Assembly: GCA_905182985.1 (NCBI GenBank)
Contig: CAJJDN010000055.1
Coordinates: 462,344-526,343, forward strand
Length of the DNA: 64,000 nt
DNA from: Paramecium sonneborni
Taxonomy: Eukaryota > Ciliophora > Oligohymenophorea > Peniculida > Parameciidae
Direction: 5' to 3'
Part shown: positions 36,894 through 48,239 of the stretch, in pieces
How the letters are laid out: each line of letters opens with the position of its first letter
Numbering within the stretch: the stretch's first letter is position 1
Notes under the pieces: model-generated
The model's database searches: none
What the model was told of the DNA's origin: nothing
Seen by the model: only the letters and a program-made list of their open reading frames with translations
Position numbers and translations under genes: made by a program

Positions 36894-38156
36894 AGGTATT
36901 GAAATATAATTTTTTGTTTATAATAAAAATAAAATTAATTTAAAATGTTAATTCTTACAATTAATGATAGACTACTTATGTACTTATTTATTTGTAATTA
37001 GAATAAAGAGATTATTTTTCATATTTTTAAACAGAGAGGAGAGTAAGCCATTAAGTTAAATTATGAAGCACTAAGTTTCTAATTTTTTTTAGTAATTATG
37101 ATATCTAGGAAGTACAATATATAATGATTACAGATAAACAATCAAAAAGAATTTATTTTAAAATTTTCTTAAATTGTTGAAAGAACATATATAAGTAGAA
37201 AAAACCTCATAACAATAGAAAAGCAATAGTATAAAAATAATTAAATAATCTAAAAGAATAGATGGAAAAAAATTAGAATTGAAGAGAGAAAAAAAAGAAA
37301 AAAGCAAAATTCTTTAAGATATGCAATTGGAAAGACCACATTCTTGTAAGACTCATCAAATTTTGAAGCAACAATTTAAAAATAAACTTAATAATGAAAA
37401 TAACAAAGATAAAATTTTAAATCTTTATAAAGGAAAATCTAATTTATCAAAAAGTGGGAATCATAAGTAATCAAAATTATTGCAATGTTTATCTATAAAT
37501 AAAATAAATAGATGGTAACCAAATTAATTTGAATAAAAAATGCATCTTAACTAGGTATAGATTAGCTGAATGAATATAGAACTCTAAATGATAGATAGAG
37601 AATAAAGATAGGCCTTATATTAGATATAATAAAACTTTAAGAACAGAGATAAAAATCAATTGATATATTATGTAAAATTTTTGCAACTTATGATTATGTA
37701 TAGAAAATTTATTGAATGAATAATGTTTATAAAATTAGATAAGATAATCTCCATTTAAAACAGTAGATTATTATATAATTTTTATAATAATTATTGATTT
37801 AATACTGCGTAATAACATAATAATAAAATAATTAATAAAATGAAAGCATTCGTCATATCTAAATATGGTACAAAACCACTTTGGTAATAAGTTCTAAAGC
37901 CATCGTTATTATCTCATCAAGTTCTGATAAAAGTGAGATATGCTCCTGTAAACCCAGCAGACATATACTATTCTTTAGGGATCTATGGAATTAAGAAGGC
38001 CTTGCCTACTTAACTTGGAATGGAAGGAGTTGGAGAAGTGGTTGAAGGAAAGCATAAAGGTAAATTGGTAGCATTTCTACCTGCAAGATAAGTGGGAAGT
38101 TGGGCAGAATATGTAGCAGCAAATGAAAATGATATATTTGAATTAGATAATGAGAT
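36753..38156. repeat. Assembly duplication unit B, first copy
   Basis: 1404 nt repeated exactly at 38158-39561, joined by one N at 38157. It carries spacer, a Lys/Asn-rich frame (37102-37569) and the first 317 nt of the oxidoreductase gene (ATG 37840). The second copy continues into unique sequence and holds the full gene. Confidence 0.95.
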
Positions 38157-38157
38157 N

Positions 38158-39561
38158 CTTCTCTTAGATATTTCTTAAATTTAAAGGATTTTATTTTTTT
38201 AATGTAAGTATTAAATTTTCTATTATCAAAGGATTAATTAAATGAATATTCAATAATAACAATAATAAAAACTAAATATCTTAAGAGATATAGAAATCAG
38301 GTATTGAAATATAATTTTTTGTTTATAATAAAAATAAAATTAATTTAAAATGTTAATTCTTACAATTAATGATAGACTACTTATGTACTTATTTATTTGT
38401 AATTAGAATAAAGAGATTATTTTTCATATTTTTAAACAGAGAGGAGAGTAAGCCATTAAGTTAAATTATGAAGCACTAAGTTTCTAATTTTTTTTAGTAA
38501 TTATGATATCTAGGAAGTACAATATATAATGATTACAGATAAACAATCAAAAAGAATTTATTTTAAAATTTTCTTAAATTGTTGAAAGAACATATATAAG
38601 TAGAAAAAACCTCATAACAATAGAAAAGCAATAGTATAAAAATAATTAAATAATCTAAAAGAATAGATGGAAAAAAATTAGAATTGAAGAGAGAAAAAAA
38701 AGAAAAAAGCAAAATTCTTTAAGATATGCAATTGGAAAGACCACATTCTTGTAAGACTCATCAAATTTTGAAGCAACAATTTAAAAATAAACTTAATAAT
38801 GAAAATAACAAAGATAAAATTTTAAATCTTTATAAAGGAAAATCTAATTTATCAAAAAGTGGGAATCATAAGTAATCAAAATTATTGCAATGTTTATCTA
38901 TAAATAAAATAAATAGATGGTAACCAAATTAATTTGAATAAAAAATGCATCTTAACTAGGTATAGATTAGCTGAATGAATATAGAACTCTAAATGATAGA
39001 TAGAGAATAAAGATAGGCCTTATATTAGATATAATAAAACTTTAAGAACAGAGATAAAAATCAATTGATATATTATGTAAAATTTTTGCAACTTATGATT
39101 ATGTATAGAAAATTTATTGAATGAATAATGTTTATAAAATTAGATAAGATAATCTCCATTTAAAACAGTAGATTATTATATAATTTTTATAATAATTATT
39201 GATTTAATACTGCGTAATAACATAATAATAAAATAATTAATAAAATGAAAGCATTCGTCATATCTAAATATGGTACAAAACCACTTTGGTAATAAGTTCT
39301 AAAGCCATCGTTATTATCTCATCAAGTTCTGATAAAAGTGAGATATGCTCCTGTAAACCCAGCAGACATATACTATTCTTTAGGGATCTATGGAATTAAG
39401 AAGGCCTTGCCTACTTAACTTGGAATGGAAGGAGTTGGAGAAGTGGTTGAAGGAAAGCATAAAGGTAAATTGGTAGCATTTCTACCTGCAAGATAAGTGG
39501 GAAGTTGGGCAGAATATGTAGCAGCAAATGAAAATGATATATTTGAATTAGATAATGAGAT
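38158..39561. repeat. Assembly duplication unit B, second copy
   Basis: Exact copy of 36753-38156 at offset 1405. After 39561 the sequence is unique and completes the oxidoreductase gene. Confidence 0.95.
38509..38974 (+). CDS. Possible Lys/Asn/Gln-rich small protein
   Basis: The frame is open from just after a TGA near 38504 to TGA 38972-38974 (identical copy 37104-37569). The first in-frame ATG is at 38726, so either the 5' end has an unseen intron or only about 80 residues are coding. The content is strongly basic and low in complexity (K-L-E-L-K-R-E-K-K-E-K-S). No domain recognised. It lies 270 nt upstream of the oxidoreductase on the same strand. Confidence 0.3.
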
Positions 39562-40162
39562 TTAAGGTAGCATGGCTATTATTAATCCATTCACTGTTCT
39601 TGGATTCCAAGAAAGAGCTAAATAATTTAAGAGTATCTTATTTTCATCAGCTCGATCATCTACTGCTATCCAAGGAATCAAACTCTTTAAAGAATTAGGT
39701 AAGGATGTTTGGGCAATAGCAAAAGAGAATAAGGATTATGTTAATACTTTAGTAGATGATGAAAGTCTCTTGTAAAATACTTAAAAGAATATTAAAGATA
39801 AAACAATATTTTTTGATTCAACTTCTGGAGATAAAGCTGGAACTATCTTAACAGCATTACCTCCAAATAGTGTTTTAGTAAATTATGGATCATCAACAGC
39901 AACATATATTGGAAAAATCAATCCTAATTAATTGATCTTCTCAGGAAAATCAATTGAAGGATTTTGGATGCATAATTATTATAATTCATTAACTAGATAA
40001 CAAAAAGAGGTTGCTTTTAATTATATCAACTCTAAATTAAACACTGTTTTCAAATCTGATATATATCAGATTGTTAAGCCATAAGATATTACTGGCGAAG
40101 AATTGTATAAACTCTAAGCCTAGACTCGTGGACAAGGAAAAATTGTTTTAGAGTTTAAATGA
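39245..40162 (+). CDS. Quinone oxidoreductase / zinc-less alcohol dehydrogenase-like (MDR family)
   Basis: Intronless, ATG 39245, TGA 40160-40162, 305 aa. The N-terminal GroES-like half shows V-L-I-K-V-R-Y-A-P-V-N-P-A-D-I and G-M-E-G-V-G-E-V-V-E-G, the MDR landmarks; catalytic-zinc cysteines are absent, as in the quinone reductase and trans-2-enoyl-CoA reductase branches. The nucleotide-binding half is divergent: the usual A-x-G-x-V-G is replaced by S-S-A-R-S-S-T-A-I-Q-G. Trans-enoyl-CoA reductase (MECR-like) is the most likely activity given the N-P-A-D motif, but this is inference. A truncated duplicate start at 37840 is an assembly artefact. Confidence 0.78.
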
Positions 40163-40264
40163 TACATAAACACATACAAATATTATATGTTATTATTTTC
40201 TATATTTCTTATTTTTATTTATTTATAATCTTTTTTATTATATATTCTTAATACAACATAAAAA

Positions 40265-40711
40265 TCAACCTAATATTATAGTATGTTGTGAGTTATGTTC
40301 TTCCAATTATTATTCAGATTCAAAATACCTTGAATTGATCAATATATAATTTTACTTAAAACATGTATCCAAATCGCAAGAATAAAATTTCTCTGTATCG
40401 TCTAATCTTTTTACAGAACCTACAATATCATTGCAAAATTTGCAAAATGTTTATCCATCAATATAATAACATTCATAACACATAAAATGTCTGCAAGGAT
40501 TTATTACTACTCTCACACTTGCAGGAAAATCACAAATTGGACAAAATTTAGCTTTTTTCTAAATTGATTTTGGATTCAAAAATGTAGCTGCTGTCCTAGG
40601 ATCATATCTAACTTAATTTTCTGGAGGTGGATAATTTGGATATTATGGTATTTATTGTTGTTATGGTTAGTTTTATTAAATCTATGGTTGAGGTGGCTAT
40701 ATAGTGTTCAT
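40265..40711 (-). CDS. Hakai/CBLL1-like RING protein
   Basis: Intronless, ATG 40711, TGA 40267-40265, 148 aa. A Pro/Gln-rich N-terminus of about 50 residues precedes a RING: C-P-I-C-x11-P-C-x-H-x2-C-x2-C-x8-C-x2-C. Directly after it lie a further C-x4-C and H-N-S-Q-H pattern, which is the layout of the Hakai HYB domain (RING followed by an atypical zinc finger that forms the phosphotyrosine-binding dimer). In animals and plants Hakai is an E3 ligase and a stable member of the m6A mRNA methyltransferase complex. The protein here is short, essentially the RING-HYB core, and converges on the oxidoreductase (102 nt gap). Confidence 0.7.
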
Positions 40712-40804
40712 TTTATACTAATATTGAATATATATATTAATTTATTTTAATTAATAGTAGAGTATATTAATTTTATTCTAATCACATTAATATCTATTCA
40801 ATTT

Positions 40805-41599
40805 TCATTTCTGCCTTTTACCATATTAATCTTAATGAATTCTAAGATCTTTGATCTTTTTATCAAAAATACTTAATTAACGCATCTATCTTTCTTTCTC
40901 TGCCTCTTCTTCTTATCTTATTAAGTAAGAATGCACTATTTTTGGATTGTACCCATTAGATGATTCAGTTTTCTTTGATATACTGACTCTTTCTAAACTA
41001 GCTGGATTACTTTTATTTTCAGTCCTTAATTTACTTTATTCCGATACTTGATAATTTTAATTTTTATTAACACTCTTAGCATAAGATCTGTTACTATCTT
41101 AATTAATTCTATTAATATTTGAGCTATCATAGCTCCTTGAAGAAAGTTATTTATCAATATTTACAGATTAAGAATTCCTTTTTTAATATTCTCTTATAGC
41201 TGGAAAGGTTAAAGGTTTTTTATCAGAATGAATCCCTTATATTAGAATACGATTCTGATTAAGTAAATGTTAGAATGATTCAAAAATTCCCTACTTCTTT
41301 TTAAACCCTTTTTTTTAGTATTCATCCATATAACGAGAATGATAGATTTCTTTTTATTTAATTATATATTCTGGTCTATCCACTGAGTCTGTCAATTAAA
41401 CTAAAGGATTATAAATAGAAATAGGAGGTAATTTCTTTGTAACATAATATTGAGGATTATCATGATGAATAACCACATCTTAATGAATAGGACTATTAAA
41501 TTATTTATTATTTGGAAGATGACTGTTACTCTCAAAACGCATAAAATCTAAACCTCTTTTTATTCTAGGAGGATCCCTATTATCAAGAAATTTTAACAT
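40805..41599 (-). CDS. Unknown protein, basic and Ser/Gln-rich
   Basis: Intronless, ATG 41599, TGA 40807-40805, 264 aa. The N-terminal 130 residues are rich in Pro, Tyr and His (V-I-H-H-D-N-P-Q-Y-Y; L-P-P-I-S-I-Y-N-P-L-V) and may be a short-linear-motif region. The middle is Ser/Asn-rich and the C-terminus charged and helical (R-Q-E-E-E-A-E-K-E-R-Q). No family recognised. The first 508 nt of the gene are duplicated at 42352-42859 by the assembly. Confidence 0.6.
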
Positions 41600-42350
41600 T
41601 AATAAATTATTTATTAAATAGCTGTTCACAATTTTCTATTTGAAAAAATATAATATTTCTATAAAAGGATATAGATTAGCTTAACCTTTCTGTTATGAAA
41701 AATATATTAAAAAATAGTTTTAATTTATAATCCATAATTATAAAAGTAAGAAATATTTAGTATTATAATGATTTATATGTTCAAATATAACTTAATATGA
41801 GATATAGAAAATATTAAATTGTAAAATTGAACGAATCGAGTAATAATAATTGTAAATAATCAAGAAAGTTTAGTTTTTTTAATTTTCTTAGGTTATACTT
41901 CAGTAGATTCTTGTTATTCAATTGTTGGTACAACTTTTTCTTGAACTTCTTTGGCTTAAGAGATGATTTTTTTGATATATTGATTTTTAGTAAATTGCGT
42001 TTTATGTGTTTTTGATTTGATATGCTTAAATAAGTGAAAATAATACATCCAAATATTCTTCATAATGTTATTTGCAAACATTACAATATTTTGACTAACT
42101 TTTGGGTTTTGGAAAATGCTGTATTTATAAAAAATAATTACAAGCACTTTATTTTTTTTGGTCAATTCTGAATACTTTTTTTAGTATTGATTTTGATATT
42201 GATCATTATGTTAAAGATGTAGTGGCTATATAATAATGAAAAATTACTTAATCAATAAGTGGTATAAATCCAGGTTGTGCTGGATCTCTGTCATTGTTGA
42301 ATATAGGTATAGTTTCCATCATGCATTTCATAATTCTTATAATATTGATT
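41092..42350. repeat. Assembly duplication unit C, first copy
   Basis: 1259 nt repeated exactly at 42352-43610, separated by one N at 42351. It holds the 5' half of the gene at 40805-41599 and the 3' part (41860-42350) of the Dbf4-type gene, which is cut by the N here. Confidence 0.95.
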
Positions 42351-42351
42351 N

Positions 42352-43610
42352 TACTATCTTAATTAATTCTATTAATATTTGAGCTATCATAGCTCCTTGA
42401 AGAAAGTTATTTATCAATATTTACAGATTAAGAATTCCTTTTTTAATATTCTCTTATAGCTGGAAAGGTTAAAGGTTTTTTATCAGAATGAATCCCTTAT
42501 ATTAGAATACGATTCTGATTAAGTAAATGTTAGAATGATTCAAAAATTCCCTACTTCTTTTTAAACCCTTTTTTTTAGTATTCATCCATATAACGAGAAT
42601 GATAGATTTCTTTTTATTTAATTATATATTCTGGTCTATCCACTGAGTCTGTCAATTAAACTAAAGGATTATAAATAGAAATAGGAGGTAATTTCTTTGT
42701 AACATAATATTGAGGATTATCATGATGAATAACCACATCTTAATGAATAGGACTATTAAATTATTTATTATTTGGAAGATGACTGTTACTCTCAAAACGC
42801 ATAAAATCTAAACCTCTTTTTATTCTAGGAGGATCCCTATTATCAAGAAATTTTAACATTAATAAATTATTTATTAAATAGCTGTTCACAATTTTCTATT
42901 TGAAAAAATATAATATTTCTATAAAAGGATATAGATTAGCTTAACCTTTCTGTTATGAAAAATATATTAAAAAATAGTTTTAATTTATAATCCATAATTA
43001 TAAAAGTAAGAAATATTTAGTATTATAATGATTTATATGTTCAAATATAACTTAATATGAGATATAGAAAATATTAAATTGTAAAATTGAACGAATCGAG
43101 TAATAATAATTGTAAATAATCAAGAAAGTTTAGTTTTTTTAATTTTCTTAGGTTATACTTCAGTAGATTCTTGTTATTCAATTGTTGGTACAACTTTTTC
43201 TTGAACTTCTTTGGCTTAAGAGATGATTTTTTTGATATATTGATTTTTAGTAAATTGCGTTTTATGTGTTTTTGATTTGATATGCTTAAATAAGTGAAAA
43301 TAATACATCCAAATATTCTTCATAATGTTATTTGCAAACATTACAATATTTTGACTAACTTTTGGGTTTTGGAAAATGCTGTATTTATAAAAAATAATTA
43401 CAAGCACTTTATTTTTTTTGGTCAATTCTGAATACTTTTTTTAGTATTGATTTTGATATTGATCATTATGTTAAAGATGTAGTGGCTATATAATAATGAA
43501 AAATTACTTAATCAATAAGTGGTATAAATCCAGGTTGTGCTGGATCTCTGTCATTGTTGAATATAGGTATAGTTTCCATCATGCATTTCATAATTCTTAT
43601 AATATTGATT
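42352..43610. repeat. Assembly duplication unit C, second copy
   Basis: Exact copy of 41092-42350 at offset 1260. The sequence after 43610 is unique and completes the 5' end of the Dbf4-type gene; the copy of the unknown gene start at 42352-42859 is truncated. Confidence 0.95.
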
Positions 43611-43728
43611 AAAGTGAATACTCACTAAATGAAGGAGAATAATTTATTTCAACATGCTTTATCTTAGCATCTCTATTGAATGGATAAGGATATAAGACAA
43701 ATAAATTTGGGCGTTCCTATTAATTCAT
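43120..43728 (-). CDS. Dbf4-type zinc finger protein
   Basis: ATG 43728, TGA 43122-43120. Introns of 26, 22, 29 and 22 nt leave 170 codons, 169 aa; two end in AAG. Removing the third and fourth introns builds K-Y-C-N-V-C-K-Q-H-Y-x2-Y-L-D-H-I-K-S-K-T-H, the Dbf4-type CCHH finger (C-x2-C-x10-12-H-x5-H). Upstream are P-G-F-I-P-L and a Gln-rich linker; the tail is basic. In other eukaryotes this finger occurs in the activating subunit of the Cdc7 kinase that fires replication origins. The protein is much shorter than yeast or animal Dbf4, and the N and M motifs are not evident. It shares an 80-nt divergent promoter with the next plus-strand gene. A standard-code ORF over the introns is an artefact. 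Confidence 0.68.
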
Positions 43729-43808
43729 TATTTGTTTAAAAGTTATTTATTTTTTCAATATTTTTTTGCATTTTTTCCAAAATAAGAATTGTGAATTTAA
43801 TTATAATA

Positions 43809-44751
43809 ATGCACCAAAAATTTTCTCATGTTTTAGTGAATTACAAAGATAATAGAAATACTAAAAGTGAAAAAAGGTTAAGAGGTAGAGATTCACCTTA
43901 TAAAATTTATTAAAATCTAACAGATAACAATTCTAACTAATCCAAAGAGTTTAATCGACCTCAAAGTTTGATATTTATTCATATAATAGATAATTAGATC
44001 AGATCTAATCATTCTTTATAAAGATCAATTGATATTCATGATTTAAATAGGTCTTAAAATACCAGGCATTCTTTTTATAGAATAAAAACTGAAAATGACG
44101 GACCAATAGAAATAAATTAGAGAAACTAGATTAAACCTACCTCCTTGTATTTAAGTAAATTAATCTACTATTACATAAGATTAAATTGAAATACAAAGAA
44201 ACTCTTTAAACACTTCAAATAAGACACCAACAAGTAAGGCTAATAGATTTAGATTAATAAAATTGAATTAAGGAAGGTTTTTTATTTATAACATATATAG
44301 TGTAAAGAGAAATCTAGAATAGCCGTAACTTATAATTCTTTTAGCTCTAGATTAATGAATAATTATCAATATAGCCCAATAATCGTAGATGTATTTTTTA
44401 TATTTACATTTTAGAAATCAGTCCTTAAATCAATTATGATAATGATAATTTCAATAAAATATCCTTAATTAATTAGTATCAAAAGAAAAAAAATGAAGAA
44501 AGAAGCAATTCAAGTTCAGATTAATTAAAAAAATCAATATTTTAATAAATATAAGATTTTAATTAAACCAAATTAGAGTATAAATAATTTATATTTATTA
44601 AAATAGTCAAATTCATTTAGCTAAACAAGAAGACTATATGAAGTTTTCTTTTGGGTTTCAATATAATCAGCTAAGATCAACAAAAAAATTTCCAAAAGAT
44701 GTTTTTTATAATAATGTAAGCAAAGCCAAAAAAATTTTATCAACATAATGA
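43809..44751 (+). CDS. Unknown Ser/Asn/Gln-rich protein
   Basis: ATG 43809, TGA 44749-44751. Introns of 25, 31, 24 and 29 nt, with an optional 24-nt one near the start, leave 270 or 278 codons. The protein is hydrophilic and probably disordered (N-R-S-Q-N-T-R-H-S-F; E-E-R-S-N-S-S-S-D-Q), with an ordered-looking end (Y-M-K-F-S-F-G-F-Q-Y-N). The 24-nt intron near 44392-44415 and the 29-nt one near 44578-44606 are the best supported, since without them the frame hits TGA. No family recognised. Confidence 0.5.
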
Positions 44752-45060
44752 AACATATTCAAAATTTATATTAATCAATTTTACTAAAATGAAAATTCTA
44801 ATATTAATCTAAAATATAAACTCTAATAATAAATAATGTGTAATAATTATGGATTTTGATTTAAAATGAAGTCAAAAAAAGTAATAAAGTTTTAATATAA
44901 GAATATTCTTCTTTGATTAATGTTTTTTAATAAATCAAATTTCAGTTCAATGAACAAGGTTTGTTAATAAAAAATAGATATTTGAGTTTGAAACAATTTA
45001 AAGCTATTTATGTGTTTTTGATTAAAATTATTAATAAATTTATTGTTAAACATTATTGAT
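44752..45060. other. Intergenic, nothing identified
   Basis: 309 nt of AT-rich spacer between two plus-strand genes; no frame or repeat of note. Confidence 0.5.
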
Positions 45061-45801
45061 ATGGACAGTCCAATTAAGGTAAGTTAACTAAAATCAAGTA
45101 CAGAATAAAAGGAAATATTTGATAAATTGTTCAAGATATCTATTTAACCTGTTTAAAAATGTTAGTATAAACACTAATCAAAATCAGATTTAATAAATGA
45201 ATTGCGCCAAGAGAATGATGAGTTAAAAAATACGATTAAAGAATTAAAGGATAGAATTTAGGAACTAGAATAAGAATTATAAGGAAAAAAAAATCTTTAA
45301 ATAGAAGAAGAAAATCAAGAAATACTTTCATTTGAAAAACCATAATAAGAATTTTAAGAAGAAATGAATGAAGAAGAGAAATCTCTTCATTTTGCTTTAA
45401 TGTTATAATAATAAGAAGAAATGGAATTTGAAAATCGATTAATTTAGTAAAATATGGATAAATAATTAATAGAATGTAAAATAATGTTGATTTGGATGAA
45501 ATGAGTTATGAGTAATTATAAGAACTTTAAGAGAAAATGGGTTTTGTAAGTAGAGGTTTGGTTGAACATTAAATATAAATATTATTAAAGTAATGCAGAA
45601 TTGAAAAGTTAACTAATGATTGGTATAAAAATAATGTAATTATATAGTTGCACAATCTGTTTAGAAGATAGTGGAAATTCTGTTGAAATATAATTAGAAT
45701 GTGGACATGTATTTCATAAGGAATGTATTTCAGAATGGTTATCAAGAGAGAAACATTGCCCTGTATGTAAAAGAGACATTAAATTGGGAATGTTAAAGTG
45801 A
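45061..45801 (+). CDS. RING-H2 E3 ubiquitin ligase with coiled coil
   Basis: ATG 45061, TGA 45799-45801. Introns of 26 nt (near 45450-45475) and 25 nt (near 45625-45649) leave 230 codons, 229 aa. Residues 40-120 form a charged coiled coil. Next is D-E-M-S-Y-E-Q-L-Q-E-L-Q-E-K-M-G-F-V-S-R-G-L, a segment often seen just before plant and ciliate RING-H2 domains. The RING is C-x2-C-x14-C-x-H-x2-H-x2-C-x10-C-x2-C at the C-terminus, with the usual Ile after the first Cys pair and Trp before the seventh ligand. Substrate unknown. Confidence 0.83.
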
Positions 45802-46194
45802 AATAAATGATTTTTTATTTAAGTTTTGTTTATTGTATATTATTTGATAACTCATATTATTTGAAAATAAAAAAATGTATTTTATTGTTTTTTGAATATA
45901 TATTGTATGAAGCAATTAATTTCAATTGATTTAAAAATCTATTTGAAATTTTGATGAGTTTAGTACAAATTAAATAAAAATTAGTAACTTTTTTTGAAGT
46001 TTATAATTTCAGTTTTTTGCTTGTAAATGTATTTAATTAAAAATAGTACGAGGAATGATTTTGTCAATGCGATCAGATTTAAAAAAAACTGTTTTATTTA
46101 GAGAAGTTAAACTATAGTGTAAATAGTAGTAATGAATAGATTAGATTGAAAACATAATAATAAATAATAATATATTATATTACAAAAACGAATA
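45802..46194. other. Intergenic, nothing identified
   Basis: 393 nt, AT-rich, between two plus-strand genes. No convincing frame or RNA gene. Confidence 0.5.
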
Positions 46195-47003
46195 ATGGAT
46201 GATAATTATAGAGATGAATTTCAAGGATCAGAGTCTGAAATAGTGTAAAGGTCTGACTAGATGTAATTTAAGTGTATACGCATATCGATAGCTTTTTCGA
46301 TATATTTAATATTGCAAATGTTAGCTCTTAGAATAGAGTATTAGATATAATGGATTTATATTGCAATAGTTTTCATAATTTGTGACACTATCATATGGAT
46401 CTTAAGTAGTATATGGTTATGTACTGAACATTTATTTTACTAGTTTCATAGCAATATCCAAGAATAGCAAAAGTGTTTTTAGGAATAGCTTAACATTCCA
46501 CTTTTGGACTCTTACCAATTTTTATCTTACTTATTTGTTTGTAGTTGGATAATTATATTAATTAGAATTCTATTCTTATAGCATTTCCATTATTTGTATG
46601 GGAAATCTTATTGTTATCATTTTTAATTTTCATTATTCCTGGATTATGTGATGATAATCATGGATCAAAGAAATGGGTAGCTGTAATTATATTGTATTAC
46701 ATTGCAATTATTTATACAGAAATTGCCACACTAATTCTATTGCAATTCCATTTTAATTGGTTTTGGGTAACATCTTTACTTCTTTTTACATTGTTATACA
46801 ACATTATTATACTAATAACCGACTGTACTATTACTGTGATATGGCCATGCATTATTTTAGCTATTTGTATATTCTGTTTAAATTAACTGACTTTTGTTTT
46901 GAATGATTTAAATAAAGATCAAAATAAATAAATGCAATATCTGGCAATTATACCATTATGTGTGATCAGTTTTATTAATTTCATTAAACAAATCATAGTG
47001 TGA
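46195..47003 (+). CDS. Small multi-pass membrane protein, unknown
   Basis: ATG 46195, TGA 47001-47003, one 23-nt intron near 46423-46445, 261 aa. A hydrophilic N-terminus of about 30 residues precedes roughly seven hydrophobic segments; aromatic residues and Cys are frequent in the spans. The loop D-D-N-H-G-S-K-K-W lies between two of them. No transporter or channel signature is visible. This size and layout recur in ciliate-specific membrane proteins of unknown role. Confidence 0.6.
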
Positions 47004-47207
47004 ATTGATTTAATATTTATTTTAATAAGAAGTTTAAAAAGTTATAAAATCTAAAATTTTTTTATCAGTATTTCTTATTTTCATTAGAATAGATATTAAA
47101 GTAAAAATAGATTAAGGTTTAATATGAGATAATGAAATTTGTCAAATTATTAAACAAATATTAAGGAAACTTCAAGAGTTAATAATTATTTATAAATATA
47201 TTAATTA

Positions 47208-48170
47208 ATGTCAATTGTAAAAAGGCAATTTTCTAATAGTCGAATGAAATCTGATGCTGATTTATTTAAATAGGCAGTTGAAGTAGTAGATAGAAAGAGA
47301 CCTGGTTCTGGACAACCTATTTCAACAGTATAATCACCATTACCTCCTAGAAAACCACTATTTTCTGGAACTTAAAAATAAAGATTAATAATCGATGTTA
47401 ATAATGTTGAATAATAATTTCCTGTTTAAAAATTAGAAAAGAATAGTTAGCATTCTTCTAAAGCTTCATTAAATCTAATATAGAACTAACAATAATTACA
47501 ACAAATAGTAAATATTATTTAGAATTACTTTTTTAGAAAATCACATAAAGATAACAAAAACCCCCAATTTATATTGATAAAAAGATCATAAATTAAAGAT
47601 AAGAATAATTTTTGAGTTCTGGTAGACCTGCAATTACAGGAGAAAGTAAATCAAGAAATACTAGCAAATAAAAAGTATAAAGTGCTGGTACAAATACTAA
47701 AAAATTTTCTTGGGCTGATGTTTACGATTAATAACAATAATAACAATAATAACAAAGAGAATCTTCTTAAAATGTAATTATTAAATTATAGCAAGAAAAG
47801 AAGGGTAGTATCAAAAGAGAAGTTAAAAGCTCTTCCACAATAACCTTAGATTAATTAAATCATTTAATCTTATAAGCCAGAACAAAATTTTTATGATGGT
47901 TTTGATGATTGTTTAACAAAATCAGTTGAAAATAAATAACCTTTATGTTATACAAACTTTAGTATGACTTCTGGACGCAATGATTTAGCAAAAGCATTAG
48001 CTCCAATTCAAATGGAAATCAAATAAGCCTCATAAGAAGCTAAACAAAATTCAGTAAATTCATATATGAATGGTATTAATTATATTATTTAATATTAAAT
48101 AGCTATTCCAGAATAAGAAGATGATGGATGTTCATCATTAGCTTAGAGTACTCTTTATCAATTTAAATGA
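47208..48170 (+). CDS. Unknown Gln/Ser-rich protein
   Basis: ATG 47208, TGA 48168-48170. Introns of 29, 22 (ending AAG) and 30 nt leave 294 codons, 293 aa. The protein is Pro/Gln/Ser-rich with a run of Gln near 47730 coded by TAA/CAA. A cluster near residue 215 (N-F-Y-D-G-F-D-D-C-L) and the end (D-D-G-C-S-S-L-A-Q-S-T) look conserved. W-A-D-V-Y-D near 47711 is a short aromatic-acidic motif. No known domain. Confidence 0.5.
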
Positions 48171-48239
48171 TGACTACTCTAATTACTTAGTTGATTTACA
48201 ATTAGTAATAAATATATTATAATTAATAATTTTTATATC

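Noticed and set aside
41956..42165. Minus-strand 69-codon standard-code frame present twice
   Set aside because: It reads through two introns of the Dbf4-type gene, and the second occurrence (43216-43425) is the assembly duplicate.
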